From Leptolyngbya sp. FACHB-8 (GTDB lineage Bacteria > Cyanobacteriota > Cyanobacteriia > Elainellales > Elainellaceae), in the NCBI RefSeq assembly GCF_014695575.1, contig NZ_JACJOO010000095.1, positions 62,001-126,000 of the forward strand: a stretch of DNA of 64,000 bases. The letters are read 5' to 3'. Below the pieces are notes generated by a model. The model ran no database searches, had not been told where the DNA came from, and worked only from the letters and a program-made list of their open reading frames with translations. The position numbers and the translations under genes were made by a program. Positions 26,287 to 34,973 of the stretch are shown here, piece after piece; position 1 is the first letter of the stretch, and each line of letters starts with the position of its first letter.

Positions 26287-27717
26287 ATGTCTTACTCGCA
26301 AACGAAAACCCAGGCTGGTGCTGGGTTTCAGGCCGGTGTAAAAGATTACCGCCTGACATATTACACGCCTGATTACACTCCAAAAGATACCGATATTCTG
26401 GCTGCCTTCCGGATGACACCCCAACCCGGTGTTCCCCCCGAAGAAGCAGGCGCGGCTGTTGCGGCAGAATCCTCCACCGGTACCTGGACCACGGTGTGGA
26501 CTGACCTTCTCACCGACCTGGATCGCTACAAAGGCCGTTGCTACGACATCGAGCCCGTACGTGGTGAAGACAACCAGTACATCTGCTACATCGCTTATCC
26601 TCTCGACCTGTTCGAAGAAGGCTCTGTAACCAACATGCTGACCTCCATCGTGGGGAACGTGTTCGGTTTCAAAGCTCTGAAAGCTCTGCGTCTAGAAGAC
26701 CTCCGGATTCCCATTGCTTACCTGAAGACCTTCCAAGGTCCTCCTCACGGGATTACCGTTGAGCGTGACAAACTGAACAAGTACGGTCGTCCTCTGCTGG
26801 GTTGCACCATCAAGCCTAAGCTCGGTCTGTCTGCTAAGAACTATGGCCGCGCGGTTTACGAGTGTCTGCGTGGTGGTCTGGACTTCACCAAAGACGACGA
26901 AAACATCAACTCCCAGCCCTTCCAGCGTTGGCGCGATCGCTTCACCTTCGTTGCTGAAGCCATCCACAAAGCCCAGGCTGAAACTGGTGAGATCAAAGGT
27001 CACTACCTGAACGTGACCGCTGCTACCTGCGAAGAAATGCTGAAGCGTGCTGAGTATGCGAAAGAACTCAACATGCCCATCGTTATGCATGACTTCTTGA
27101 CCGCAGGTTTTACCGCGAACACCACCCTGTCTCACTGGTGCCGCGACAACGGCGTTCTGCTGCACATCCACCGTGCGATGCACGCGGTAATCGACCGTCA
27201 GAAGAATCACGGTATGCACTTCCGCGTACTCTCAAAGTGTCTGCGTCTGTCGGGTGGTGACCACATCCACACCGGTACCGTTGTGGGCAAACTGGAAGGT
27301 GACAAGGCTGTTACCCTCGGTTTCATCGATCTGCTCCGCGAAAACTACATCGAGCGTGACCCCTCCCGTGGTGTGTACTTCACCCAGGACTGGGCTTCTA
27401 TGCCCGGTGTAATGGCAGTGGCTTCCGGTGGTATCCACGTATGGCACATGCCTGCTTTGGTTGACATCTTCGGTGATGAGTCTGTTCTACAGTTCGGTGG
27501 TGGTACGCTGGGTCACCCCTGGGGTAATGCGCCGGGTGCAACCGCTAACCGGGTTGCTCTGGAAGCTGTGGTTCAAGCTCGGAACGAAGGCCGCGACCTG
27601 ATGCGTGAAGGTGGCGACATCATTCGTGAAGCCGCTCGTTGGTCTCCTGAACTGGCTGCTGCTTGCGAACTGTGGAAGGAAATCAAGTTCGAGTTTGAAG
27701 CGGTTGATACCGTCTGA
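26287..27717 (+). CDS. rbcL: Ribulose bisphosphate carboxylase large subunit (form IB)
   Basis: Catalytic subunit of Rubisco, which fixes CO2 onto ribulose bisphosphate in carboxysomes. The 476-residue product is full length. It contains [17 protein letters not shown] with the carbamylated lysine at 202, the [15 protein letters not shown] active-site segment (Lys176), loop 6 ([10 protein letters not shown]) and TAGFTANTT. The ATG at 26287 is preceded by GGAAGGG and begins the family sequence MSYSQTKTQ; the longer frame upstream is not used. rbcX and rbcS follow, so the cluster has the usual chaperone gene between the two subunits. Confidence 0.99.
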   Translation: MSYSQTKTQAGAGFQAGVKDYRLTYYTPDYTPKDTDILAAFRMTPQPGVPPEEAGAAVAAESSTGTWTTVWTDLLTDLDRYKGRCYDIEPVRGEDNQYICYIAYPLDLFEEGSVTNMLTSIVGNVFGFKALKALRLEDLRIPIAYLKTFQGPPHGITVERDKLNKYGRPLLGCTIKPKLGLSAKNYGRAVYECLRGGLDFTKDDENINSQPFQRWRDRFTFVAEAIHKAQAETGEIKGHYLNVTAATCEEMLKRAEYAKELNMPIVMHDFLTAGFTANTTLSHWCRDNGVLLHIHRAMHAVIDRQKNHGMHFRVLSKCLRLSGGDHIHTGTVVGKLEGDKAVTLGFIDLLRENYIERDPSRGVYFTQDWASMPGVMAVASGGIHVWHMPALVDIFGDESVLQFGGGTLGHPWGNAPGATANRVALEAVVQARNEGRDLMREGGDIIREAARWSPELAAACELWKEIKFEFEAVDTV

Positions 27718-27793
27718 TGCTGATGGATGGGGGATTCTGAGGTCGGAATGGGCCTCTCTACTCCAGCTTCAGATCCCTATCCAGAGTGAGGTT

Positions 27794-28192
27794 ATGAATC
27801 TCAATCAGATTGCAAAGGATACGGCAAAGACAGTCATTAGTTATTTGACCTACCAGGCTGTTCGGACAGTTATCGCTCAGTTGAGTGAAACAGATCCTCC
27901 CAGAGCAATCTGGTTGCAACAATTTTCCTCACGCGAAAAGGTTCAGGATGGCGAAGCCTATTTGCAGGCCCTTTTCCGGGAACAGGCGACTCTCGGCTTT
28001 CGAATTTTGACTGTACGAGAGCACTTGGCTGCAGAAGTCTGCGATTTCCTGCCGGAAATGGTGCAAACAGGCATTCAGCAATCTAACTTGCAACTCCGCT
28101 GTGAGCAATTGGAACGGATGACGCAGGTGGATGAAGGGGCGATCGCCCGGCCTCCTGATGAACCCTCCTCTGAATCTGAGGGCAATGCATAG
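27794..28192 (+). CDS. rbcX: Rubisco assembly chaperone RbcX
   Basis: RbcX dimers clamp the C-terminal tail of RbcL and help form the RbcL8 core. The 132-residue product is entirely helical in appearance, with [18 protein letters not shown] near the start, [17 protein letters not shown] and [19 protein letters not shown], typical of the family. ATG 27794 follows GTGAGG by a few bases; the frame upstream overlaps the end of rbcL and is not coding. It lies 76 bases after rbcL and 68 before rbcS, so a single operon is likely. Confidence 0.97.
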   Translation: MNLNQIAKDTAKTVISYLTYQAVRTVIAQLSETDPPRAIWLQQFSSREKVQDGEAYLQALFREQATLGFRILTVREHLAAEVCDFLPEMVQTGIQQSNLQLRCEQLERMTQVDEGAIARPPDEPSSESEGNA

Positions 28193-28260
28193 AGGGTTTC
28201 ACGAACCTGTTGCATTCAAACTCAAACCCGTTTTTCCTCTATCACGACATTGAGAGAACC

Positions 28261-28623
28261 ATGAAGACTTTACCCAAAGAGATTCGTTACGAAACCTTTT
28301 CTTACCTGCCTCCCCTGACGGATGCCCAAATCAACCGTCAGATCCAGTACATGCTTGACCAGGGTTACATCCCCTGCGTTGAGTTCAACGAAACCTCTGA
28401 CCCCGAGGTTCACTACTGGACCATGTGGAAGCTGCCCCTGTTCAATGCCAAGAGCCCTCAAGAAGTACTGTCTGAAGTTCAGCAGTGCCGCTCTGAGTAC
28501 TCCAACTGCTATGTGCGTGTTGTAGGTTTCGACAACATCAAGCAGTGCCAGGTAATGTTCTTCATCGTGCACAAGCCCGGTGCTAACTCCAACTACGGCG
28601 GCGGCAGCGGCTACCGCTACTAG
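28261..28623 (+). CDS. rbcS: Ribulose bisphosphate carboxylase small subunit
   Basis: The small subunit caps the RbcL8 core and is needed for full activity. The 120-residue product has [38 protein letters not shown] and [10 protein letters not shown], all conserved in cyanobacterial RbcS. It ends in a tail rich in Gly, Asn, Ser and Tyr (from GANSNYGGG), so it is about 10 residues longer than many homologues. The start ATG 28261 gives the family N terminus MKTLPKE. A terminator-like hairpin follows at 28680. Confidence 0.98.
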   Translation: MKTLPKEIRYETFSYLPPLTDAQINRQIQYMLDQGYIPCVEFNETSDPEVHYWTMWKLPLFNAKSPQEVLSEVQQCRSEYSNCYVRVVGFDNIKQCQVMFFIVHKPGANSNYGGGSGYRY

Positions 28624-28679
28624 AGAGATCGGTTACTTATTTTGCGTTTCAAAACCATAAATAAGTAAAATCTCACATC

Positions 28680-28716
28680 AGAGGTTGCTGAACTACACAG
28701 TGCTCAGCAACCTCTT
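28680..28716 (+). terminator. Terminator-like hairpin of the rbc operon
   Basis: AGAGGTTGCTGA faces TCAGCAACCTCTT with a 12-base loop, 57 bases after the rbcS stop. It has three thymines and not a long run. Confidence 0.65.
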
Positions 28717-28778
28717 TGAAGCAATTATTTCCAAGATGAAAGCTTGGTTTTGAGAGAGTTTATCTCTATAGCGCTGTG

Positions 28779-28861
28779 CACGTTGGTTAAGTATGGTGAT
28801 GTGGGGCACGAAGTGCCCCACATCACCGTTGCTGTGCTTAACGCACTTGCACATTGCTATA
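28779..28861. repeat. Nested inverted repeat with GAA loop
   Basis: The inner perfect hairpin (GGTGATGTGGGGCAC, loop GAA, complement; 28795-28827) is enclosed by looser outer pairing: GTTAAG with CTTAAC, and ATAGCGCTGTGCA with TGCACATTGCTAT. Core GGCAC-GAA-GTGCC follows the loop rule seen in families B and D. Confidence 0.7.
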
Positions 28862-28986
28862 AAGTCAATTTTCTGGAGTTTTAGCCTTTCATTCTGTACT
28901 TGCCAGGGTTGCTTGGAAGGGAACGTGAGGTAAAGTGCGGCATGAAAGACTAGAACTTTATTCCTAATCATGATTCCGTGTTGACG

Positions 28987-29013
28987 GAGGGAAGCTATCT
29001 TCCCTCTTTTTTT
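28987..29013 (+). terminator. Intrinsic terminator without an obvious gene
   Basis: GAGGGAAG, loop CTAT, CTTCCCTC, then seven thymines: a strong plus-strand terminator. It may end a readthrough rbc transcript or an unannotated small RNA starting somewhere between 28720 and 28960. Confidence 0.8.
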
Positions 29014-29213
29014 AGTTAAAAATCGACGCTATGCCAGTACTCACGTTGACTAAGCAGTGCCATAATGTGCAGCACGAAGTGCTACAGCAGCGGCCACAAC
29101 GCTTGTATAGTGCTGCTTCTAATTAAATTGCGTAAAGTTATATCAAAAGGAAAGTAGCGGGGCGAAATCCCGCCTCTCTCCTTTTGGTACAAGCCTTCCG
29201 GCGATAGCTAAAT

Positions 29214-29306
29214 AACTCTGGGCAGTTTTTCTGAAACCCTTAATTTTGCGTGTGCTTCGCGCACGCAAAATTAAGGGTTTCAGAAAAACTGCCCGAACTC
29301 ATGGTT
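29214..29306. repeat. Long hairpin, possible relative of family A
   Basis: The inner part 29220-29294 is a perfect hairpin with arms of about 35 bases around the 3-base loop TTC. The flanks (AACTCTG at the left, CGAACTCATGGTT at the right) resemble the family A ends, so this may be a diverged or rearranged member. It lies 15 bases past the stop of the pentapeptide gene. Confidence 0.7.
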
Positions 29307-29320
29307 GGGAGAAAGGCCCT

Positions 29321-30265
29321 TTAAACTTCTTCCAGAAGTGGATGCATAATCAGCGTTGTTGCCGTCATACGCGTAGCATCAAGCAGTGTATCCGTCATAA
29401 TGGCCTGTCGCATATCAGCACCATCCAAATTGCTGCCACACAGGTTCGTGCGCGTTAAATTTGCTTCTCCTAGTCGTGCTCCTGCAAGATCGGTACGTCG
29501 TAAATCTGCATCTTGCAAATTTGCACCTCGCAGATCTGCCCCCACTAACGTGCAATCCACCAGGTGAGCTCCAGCTAGTGAAATATCATGCAGATCTCCC
29601 AGACTGAAAACGGCCTGCTGTGCATCGACGCCATCCAGAATTGCGTTACAAAGGGTAGCCAGATTTAGGTTGGCTCCGCGCATAATTGCATAGCTGCTGT
29701 TGGCGTAACTCAAATTGGCCCAGCGCAGATTCGCATCACATAAACTGGCGCGTACCAAATTTGCGCCTGTCAATATGGCCAGTGTTAAATCAGCCTGATC
29801 TAATCGGGCTTCATTCAGAACTGCATCGGAAAAATTTGCTTCTCCAAGAGCGGCTTCAGTGAGGTTAGCCAGGCTCAGTATCGCGTTGCAGAGGCGCGAT
29901 CGCCGCAAATCTGCCCCTTGCAAGTCAGCCTCGCTCAAAATGGCCTCGCATAGATCCGTGTCACTCAGCTCGGCTCCCTGCAACATGACTTCGCTTAAGT
30001 AGGCCTGCCGTAGGGAAGCTCGTTGTAACTTAGTCTGGCAAAGATTCCCCCCCACCAGAATGGCAGACTCCAAATTGGCTTCCTGCAAGTTCGCCCCTTG
30101 CAAATCAACCCCACTCAAGTCGGCATAGCTTAAATTGGCCCTTCTTAGATCTAGACCGCTCAGGGCCGCGCCGCTTAGATCCGGAGACTCGTCACTTCTC
30201 TGACGCCAGCAATTCCACTGTTCAACATTCTCTTGCAATAACGTTAAATGATTCGAATTTGCCAT
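29321..30265 (-). CDS. Pentapeptide-repeat protein
   Basis: A 314-residue protein built almost entirely from tandem five-residue repeats of the A(D/N)Lxx type, which fold into a right-handed square beta helix. Examples are LSGLDLRRANLSYADLSGVD and GANLVRASLCDANLRWANLS. Residues 1-40 form a short non-repeat head with a helix (LTLLQENVEQWNCW). Many Cys residues sit within the repeats (e.g. DLCEAILSEADLQGADLRR). No catalytic domain is attached. ATG 30265 begins MANSNHLT; a TTG start at 30301 is also possible. Function unknown. It converges on the rbc operon. Confidence 0.9.
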   Translation of the reverse strand: MANSNHLTLLQENVEQWNCWRQRSDESPDLSGAALSGLDLRRANLSYADLSGVDLQGANLQEANLESAILVGGNLCQTKLQRASLRQAYLSEVMLQGAELSDTDLCEAILSEADLQGADLRRSRLCNAILSLANLTEAALGEANFSDAVLNEARLDQADLTLAILTGANLVRASLCDANLRWANLSYANSSYAIMRGANLNLATLCNAILDGVDAQQAVFSLGDLHDISLAGAHLVDCTLVGADLRGANLQDADLRRTDLAGARLGEANLTRTNLCGSNLDGADMRQAIMTDTLLDATRMTATTLIMHPLLEEV

Positions 30266-30436
30266 GATAACGTCTCTTCGTCGGGAAACAGAATCGGCCA
30301 AATTCCCGATGGGGACTTATCGGATAGCCTACTGCTATCTTCGGTTACGTAGAGGAATATCCGGAAGGGCAATCTTTCGGATACTTCAAATCAGGTTCAA
30401 CATTATTCAAGAAGTGCTATACTATTTAATCGGTAC

Positions 30437-30508
30437 GCCGATGTGGCTCAGTGGTAGAGCACTCGATTCGTAATCGAGCGGTCGCGGGTTCAAATCCCGC
30501 CATCGGCT
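30437..30508 (+). tRNA. tRNA-Thr(CGT)
   Basis: A 72-base cloverleaf: acceptor GCCGATG with CATCGGC, D arm GCTC-AGTGGTAGA-GC, anticodon stem CTCGA/TCGAG with loop TTCGTAA (anticodon CGT at 30469-30471), and T arm GCGGG-TTCAAAT-CCCGC. The discriminator is T and CCA is not encoded. It is transcribed alone. Confidence 0.97.
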
Positions 30509-30963
30509 TATTTAGACAGAAAAACGTAGTTAGGGCTTAGCAAAGAAATAAAATCTCTGAGGAGAGTGCAAGCTTTGTTCATATCCTCCTTCTCCGAGGT
30601 TTTGTTTGACAGCAGTTCTTTATTTGTTTGTGGCGATATGTTTGTCGAGGTAAAACTTGTTCAGGCAGTGTGCGTTCAAGATAAATAATCTGTGACTCTA
30701 GATTATGTTTCACATCTGTAAATGAGATATGGAGAAAAGAGTAATACGTGCTCTTTTCTCCATATCCTGTCTATAACTCTCGGGGGTGCTTTAAAGCTGT
30801 CTCAAGGGTTGCTTTTCTATCCGCCTTGTGATCCCCAAAAACACTCTTCAAAGCGAGCCCTAGTCTTTATTCTGGAACATTGTTCTATATCTCACAACAT
30901 GCGGTATGTTGTAAAACGTTCGCGTGCTAGGGCTTCTGCTGACTTAAGGGTTGTAAATTAAAA
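30509..30963. other. Gap between the two tRNA genes
   Basis: No gene was seen in these 455 bases. A hairpin lies at about 30727-30769 (ATATGGAGAAAAGAG and CTCTTTTCTCCATAT). Further on, AGCCCTAG (near 30858) and CTAGGGCT (near 30926) enclose a smaller palindrome ACAACATGCGGTATGTTGT. The latter pair could be the closing stem of a structured RNA. Confidence 0.5.
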
Positions 30964-31037
<74 letters not shown>

Positions 31038-31339
31038 ACGGACGATGAGAAAGCAGCAATGCTAACAGAGAAACTATTCTATGACATCTTACGAGGAATC
31101 GTTGCATTCCCCGATAGGATGGGAAGACTAAAAGTCAGCATAGACGGTTGACTCTCAATATATTACAAGGTATCGGATGGGAACGGTAAATCCAGACCGT
31201 ACCTCCCGGCAAAAACCGAGATACACTGACTGTGTTAGTCCGGGTGTCTTCTTAGTTGAGTCAGGCTACCTGAACCTTGCGATCGCCTTTGGGCTGTGCT
31301 CTAGCCCTTCGCCCCAGACAGGAGTAGTTTGCCAGCGTC
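31038..31339. other. Gap between tRNA-Arg and the next gene
   Basis: About 300 bases with no recognised feature. It should carry the promoters of the divergent tRNA-Arg and of the conserved gene at 31340. Confidence 0.45.
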
Positions 31340-32011
31340 ATGTTTATCCTCAAGCGGCAAGATGTAGAAATAACCAGCATTCCGCACCCAAAGAAGGATC
31401 AACAGATCCCAATCTTGCAATACCAGGGGCAACATTTCCGCTTGATCAGCGTGTTCAATGCCGCTCAAGAAGAAGATGCCAAAGCCTTTTGGCGGGATTT
31501 AACAGATAACCGTGGCAAAGCCTGCGTCTTGTTAGAAGAGCCTGATCGCTATAGCGTTTGGGGGAAAGTGCGTCTGGATCAGCTTGGGGGCGAGGGAAAC
31601 GATGCAGCAGAAGGTGATACTGCAGCTTCCTCGTTCATTCAGGCGTGTTTGTTACTCTTACAAGCTGTTTATATTGACATTGAGGATTTGTTGGGAGCGC
31701 GGCAGGCCAGCCTGTTTCAGAAGGAAGTCGTCACCATGTTTCAGCAGTGGCGTTTTCCTCATACCGATACGCCAGAAGCTATTAATCAGCTGCTGACGGT
31801 TGATCCGCTGGCTTCCCTACAAATGCCTCCGTGGCAAGAACACCACCTCAATACCTTGCTTCAGGAGCTATATCGGCTAGGGAAGCAGCACTTCGGCAAT
31901 GCTAACTTTACAGGCCGAGTGTTGGATGCCCTTCAGGATATGTCCAGCAATGATCGCAAGCAGTTTATGCACTGGTTGCAGCAATCTCCGACAGGTCAAA
32001 GCTGGAAGTAA
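31340..32011 (+). CDS. Conserved cyanobacterial protein (Npun_F0813 type?)
   Basis: A soluble protein of 223 residues, starting MFILKRQDVEITSIPHP, which I recall from a conserved cyanobacterial family named after Npun_F0813; this is a memory match only. The N-terminal 85 residues look beta-rich (ILQYQGQHFRLISVF, SVWGKVRLDQLGG), and the remainder is helical (AASSFIQACLLLLQAVYIDIEDLLG, LNTLLQELYRLGKQHFGNANF). There are no membrane segments or catalytic motifs. It has its own promoter region after tRNA-Arg and is followed by a membrane protein on the same strand, 188 bases on. Confidence 0.82.
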   Translation: MFILKRQDVEITSIPHPKKDQQIPILQYQGQHFRLISVFNAAQEEDAKAFWRDLTDNRGKACVLLEEPDRYSVWGKVRLDQLGGEGNDAAEGDTAASSFIQACLLLLQAVYIDIEDLLGARQASLFQKEVVTMFQQWRFPHTDTPEAINQLLTVDPLASLQMPPWQEHHLNTLLQELYRLGKQHFGNANFTGRVLDALQDMSSNDRKQFMHWLQQSPTGQSWK

Positions 32012-32199
32012 GACAGAGTTGGTAATCGGCCAGAACGTTACCACCATGCTAACTTTGTCAAAAACTTGAAACGCTTTGCCAGATTTTGAGATAAGGTTTA
32101 TTGTCTACATTCATTGGTGTGAGAGTCCTTTGAGGCTGTTCATTACACTTTTTCTCTATACTTCAAAAAACAATCCTACGTCTGCCGAGGTTCCGTGTT

Positions 32200-33207
32200 G
32201 TGACTAAGAAAGCCTCTGCTTCCCTCTCTATTCAAGCCATTCTAATTGTGGCGATCGCATGGGCCGTCATCTCCCTGATGTTTTTTCTGCTCTTCAGCGT
32301 TCCTCTACCGGGGCAGGGGCGGCCCATCTGGTACAACGTCACGACCTACATCCTGGAAAACCTGGCGTTTTTAGGGGCAGGGTTGCTCTGTTTTCGTAAC
32401 TGGCGGAGTTCCCAAATTGTCAGCGGACGGGTTGTATGGTTGCTCATTGGGTTGGGCATGATTTCCTTTTTCATTGGCAACCTGATTCTGTTTTGGTGGG
32501 AAGTTGTGTGGGGTAAATCTCCCGATGTTTCCCCTGGAGACTTCTTCTTCCTGCTCATGTATGTATTAGTAGGAATCGGGATGTGGTTGGCGATTACCTC
32601 TCGGAAACTGAACCTGACCCTTTTGCAGTGGTTGCTTGTGCTTGGGATTGCCGTTGCAGGGGCTGGTTTGTCCTATGTGATTTACAACGGTGTGGGAAGT
32701 ACAGCAGCATTACTGGAGGCTCCAGCGATCGCCCAGGAAGTGCCAGCAACGACCTCATCTCCAGCTCCCTTTACTGCACCGCCTAACCCATCGGTAGCTC
32801 CCACGCCTGCTCCAATCGCTCCCGCCGCTGACGCTCCCCAAGAGGAAAACAGCAATATTCCTGGTTGGGCAAACGCTATGACGGAGCAACTAGAACCTTT
32901 CAGTGATGCAATCAGCGTGGCCTACGTAGCTGGAGATTTGTTATTGCTAATGGCAGCCAGTTCATTGCTACTGGCCTTTTGGGGAGGGCGGTTCTCCTTA
33001 TCCTGGCGGTTTATCGCTGCTGGAGCCTTGTGTTTCTACATTGCAGATACCTGGTTCCTTTACGCAACTACTTACATTACGGATTACCAGACTGGTGCAT
33101 TGCCCGAGGTATTCTGGATTTTCAGTGCCTGCTTGTTTGCAATGGGGGCAGCGCTAGAGTATGACCTGTCAGGTCGCTCCCGACGTACCAGCCGGAGACG
33201 GGGCTAG
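32200..33207 (+). CDS. Multispanning membrane protein, function unknown
   Basis: A 335-residue protein with about eight predicted membrane segments: about five in the first 165 residues (e.g. ILIVAIAWAVISLMFFLLF) and three near the C terminus (e.g. LLLLMAASSLLLAFWGGRF). Between them lies a Pro/Ala/Ser-rich, probably non-cytoplasmic linker (about 180-225). The N-terminal part contains repeated Trp-Trp patterns and FFFLLMYVLVGIGMWL, reminiscent of 7TM sensor-type regions, but no output domain follows. It starts at GTG 32200 with CGAGG upstream. Its stop codon TAG lies inside repeat B2, so the last residues may have been altered by the insertion. Confidence 0.75.
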   Translation: MTKKASASLSIQAILIVAIAWAVISLMFFLLFSVPLPGQGRPIWYNVTTYILENLAFLGAGLLCFRNWRSSQIVSGRVVWLLIGLGMISFFIGNLILFWWEVVWGKSPDVSPGDFFFLLMYVLVGIGMWLAITSRKLNLTLLQWLLVLGIAVAGAGLSYVIYNGVGSTAALLEAPAIAQEVPATTSSPAPFTAPPNPSVAPTPAPIAPAADAPQEENSNIPGWANAMTEQLEPFSDAISVAYVAGDLLLLMAASSLLLAFWGGRFSLSWRFIAAGALCFYIADTWFLYATTYITDYQTGALPEVFWIFSACLFAMGAALEYDLSGRSRRTSRRRG

Positions 33208-33304
33208 TAGGCTGCGGCCTAAGTTCGCAACCCATGTTTTTGTGTAGGGTGCGAAGCACCCTACACAAAAACATGGGTGATGGATTTCCGCCTCAGCGTA
33301 CTAG
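33204..33304. repeat. Repeat family B, copy 2 (101 bp)
   Basis: Same length and sequence as 1142-1242 apart from 33233 (C for T) and 33275 (G for A), which pair with each other. The left end CTAGTAGG contains the stop codon (33205-33207) of the preceding membrane protein gene. Confidence 0.9.
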
Positions 33305-33629
33305 TTCAATAGAGATAGCGACACGGCATCGGTCGTTATCGCGATGGCTAGAGAATAGGGCGGAATTCTTGCTCCCTTTAAAGACAACTGATTGGTGATC
33401 TATAGTCAGTTCAACCAGGCATGAAAGGATGGAATCCTATCCTTTTGCGCCTGATTGAACGGATAGTTGCTAGAAGGAATTGCAGTCAGACTATATTTGT
33501 TTGCGATTGTAAGCAGGGTTTAACCAAGTTGTGCGTTAAGATTGATCGGTTGAGAATGATGCAGCTTTCCACCGTGAAAGCTACCATCAGTAATGGATTG
33601 GGCGATCGCAACCAGGCGGACTAAGACCT
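33305..33629. other. Gap upstream of the HTH/acidic protein gene
   Basis: A hairpin at 33409-33460 has outer arms GTTCAACCAGGC and GCCTGATTGAAC (one mismatch) and an inner stem AAGGAT/ATCCTT. No gene was seen; the promoter of the gene at 33630 should be here. Confidence 0.5.
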
Positions 33630-34733
33630 ATGGCTCCTCAAAAGTTAACTGAGGCGGACAAGCAGGAAATTTTGGCACTTTACCGCACCACCGATGAAAC
33701 GACATCATCGTTGGCGGGGCGTTTTAGTGTTAGTACGTCGACGGTTAGCCGCATACTGAAACAGAGCTTGTCAGAGGACGAGTACGATGCCCTGATTCAA
33801 AGCAAGCGCGCTGCTGGCAAAGGTTTGAGCCTTGCATCGTCGGACGATGAACCCGATGACAATAACGATGATGTGGAAGCAGAGCAACTTTCGGTTCTTG
33901 CAAATGACGAACCTGAGGTTGTTTCCCCTCCTCCCCCTTCTATCCGTCCAAAGCCAGCTAAGCCAGTTCTTGTGAAGGAATCAGCTTCCGCAGAGGATGG
34001 CAATGGTGCTGATACAACGGCTGGCCGTTCCCGTCGCCGCCGTTCCTCTGCCGCCGGAGCCGCGCCTGTCGATGAAAATCCTGTCTTGATTGAATTGGAA
34101 GAGCTAGAGAAGGAAATTCAGCAAGAGATTCGCCATTCTGTTTACGAAAACATTGACGAACCCTCTGCCGGTCACAAAGATCCTCTAGTTCACGTGGTTG
34201 AAACCGTTGCGAAAGACCTCACTATTGAGAACTTAAACAAGCCCGTAGATGTGGTTTTGGCGGAAGAGGAAGACCTCGATGAAGAGGAAGACCTCGACGA
34301 GGAAGACCTCGACGATTTGGATGATGACATCCAGGATGACGATGATGATGACTTAGGGGAAGAAGGGGAAGCAGATTATTCTTCAATTCACCTGAAGTCT
34401 GGACGGGAGGTCGAAATTCTGCCCCTGGCTCAGGCCACATTGCCACGGACTTGCTACCTGGTGGTGGATCGATCCGCTGAACTCATTACCCGTCCTTTGA
34501 GTGATTTTGCTGATCTGGGGCAAATCCCTGAAATCGAGGCTCAGGCCCGTACTCTACCCGTGTTTGATAACCATCGGGTCGCCAAGCGCTTTATGCGGCG
34601 AATGCAGCGGATTGTGAAGATCCCCGATACGCAAATGTTCTTTAAGGCCAGCCCCTATCTCCAGGCTAAGGGCATTACACGGTTACTGGTAGATGGTCAG
34701 ATCTATGGGTTAGATCTGATGGATGAAGACTAA
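33630..34733 (+). CDS. Helix-turn-helix protein with acidic tandem repeat
   Basis: A 367-residue protein. Residues 1-48 are a homeodomain-like helix-turn-helix (LTEADKQEILALYRTT, SSLAGRFSVSTSTVSRILK) similar to the N-terminal part of transposases and DNA-binding recruiters. A disordered region follows, with a basic patch (RSRRRRSS, 133-140) and a strongly acidic stretch (212-248) made of repeats such as EEDLDEEEDLDEEDLDD. The C-terminal domain (250-367) has VEILPLAQATLPRTCYLVV and AKRFMRRMQRIVKIPDTQMF and is conserved-looking. Its function is unknown; regulation of chromosome or transcription is possible. It overlaps the next gene by one base (TAATG). Confidence 0.85.
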   Translation: MAPQKLTEADKQEILALYRTTDETTSSLAGRFSVSTSTVSRILKQSLSEDEYDALIQSKRAAGKGLSLASSDDEPDDNNDDVEAEQLSVLANDEPEVVSPPPPSIRPKPAKPVLVKESASAEDGNGADTTAGRSRRRRSSAAGAAPVDENPVLIELEELEKEIQQEIRHSVYENIDEPSAGHKDPLVHVVETVAKDLTIENLNKPVDVVLAEEEDLDEEEDLDEEDLDDLDDDIQDDDDDDLGEEGEADYSSIHLKSGREVEILPLAQATLPRTCYLVVDRSAELITRPLSDFADLGQIPEIEAQARTLPVFDNHRVAKRFMRRMQRIVKIPDTQMFFKASPYLQAKGITRLLVDGQIYGLDLMDED

Positions 34734-34927
34734 TGGAGGGATCCTCATCCTTCACCCCAGAAGAATTGGCAGCCTGGCAACAAACTTTGGAGGCTGCCAA
34801 CTGGGCTAACATTCTCTGTCATTGCCGACGGTGCGATCGCGAATGGGTCGCCTCCACTGAGGAACCCTGTTCCTGCGGTAGTCGCTCTGTACAGTATCTT
34901 GCTTGCTGGCAATTTCCTGATGACTGA
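34733..34927 (+). CDS. Small zinc-ribbon-like protein
   Basis: A 64-residue protein with six cysteines: ILCHCRRC (Cys29, 31, 34), CSC (Cys46, 48) and Cys58. The CxC-xx-C and CxC pairs can form a zinc knuckle or ribbon. The N-terminal 25 residues are helical (TPEELAAWQQTLEAANWA). Its ATG overlaps the stop of the upstream gene by one base, so it is translationally coupled to the HTH/acidic protein and may bind it. The function is unknown. Confidence 0.78.
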   Translation: MEGSSSFTPEELAAWQQTLEAANWANILCHCRRCDREWVASTEEPCSCGSRSVQYLACWQFPDD

Positions 34928-34973
34928 TCCGCGGGCCGACGGTTTCGGTCGCTCTCTTCGATAGGTTTGACCC

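Larger units (their letters stand above)
28624..29320. other. Convergent gap after rbcS with several hairpins
   Basis: Between rbcS and the pentapeptide gene there are five structures: 28680-28716, 28779-28861, 28987-29013, an inverted repeat at about 29154-29186 and 29214-29306. No gene was seen. The terminator at 28987 has no gene before it on the plus strand apart from rbcS, 360 bases away. Confidence 0.6.
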
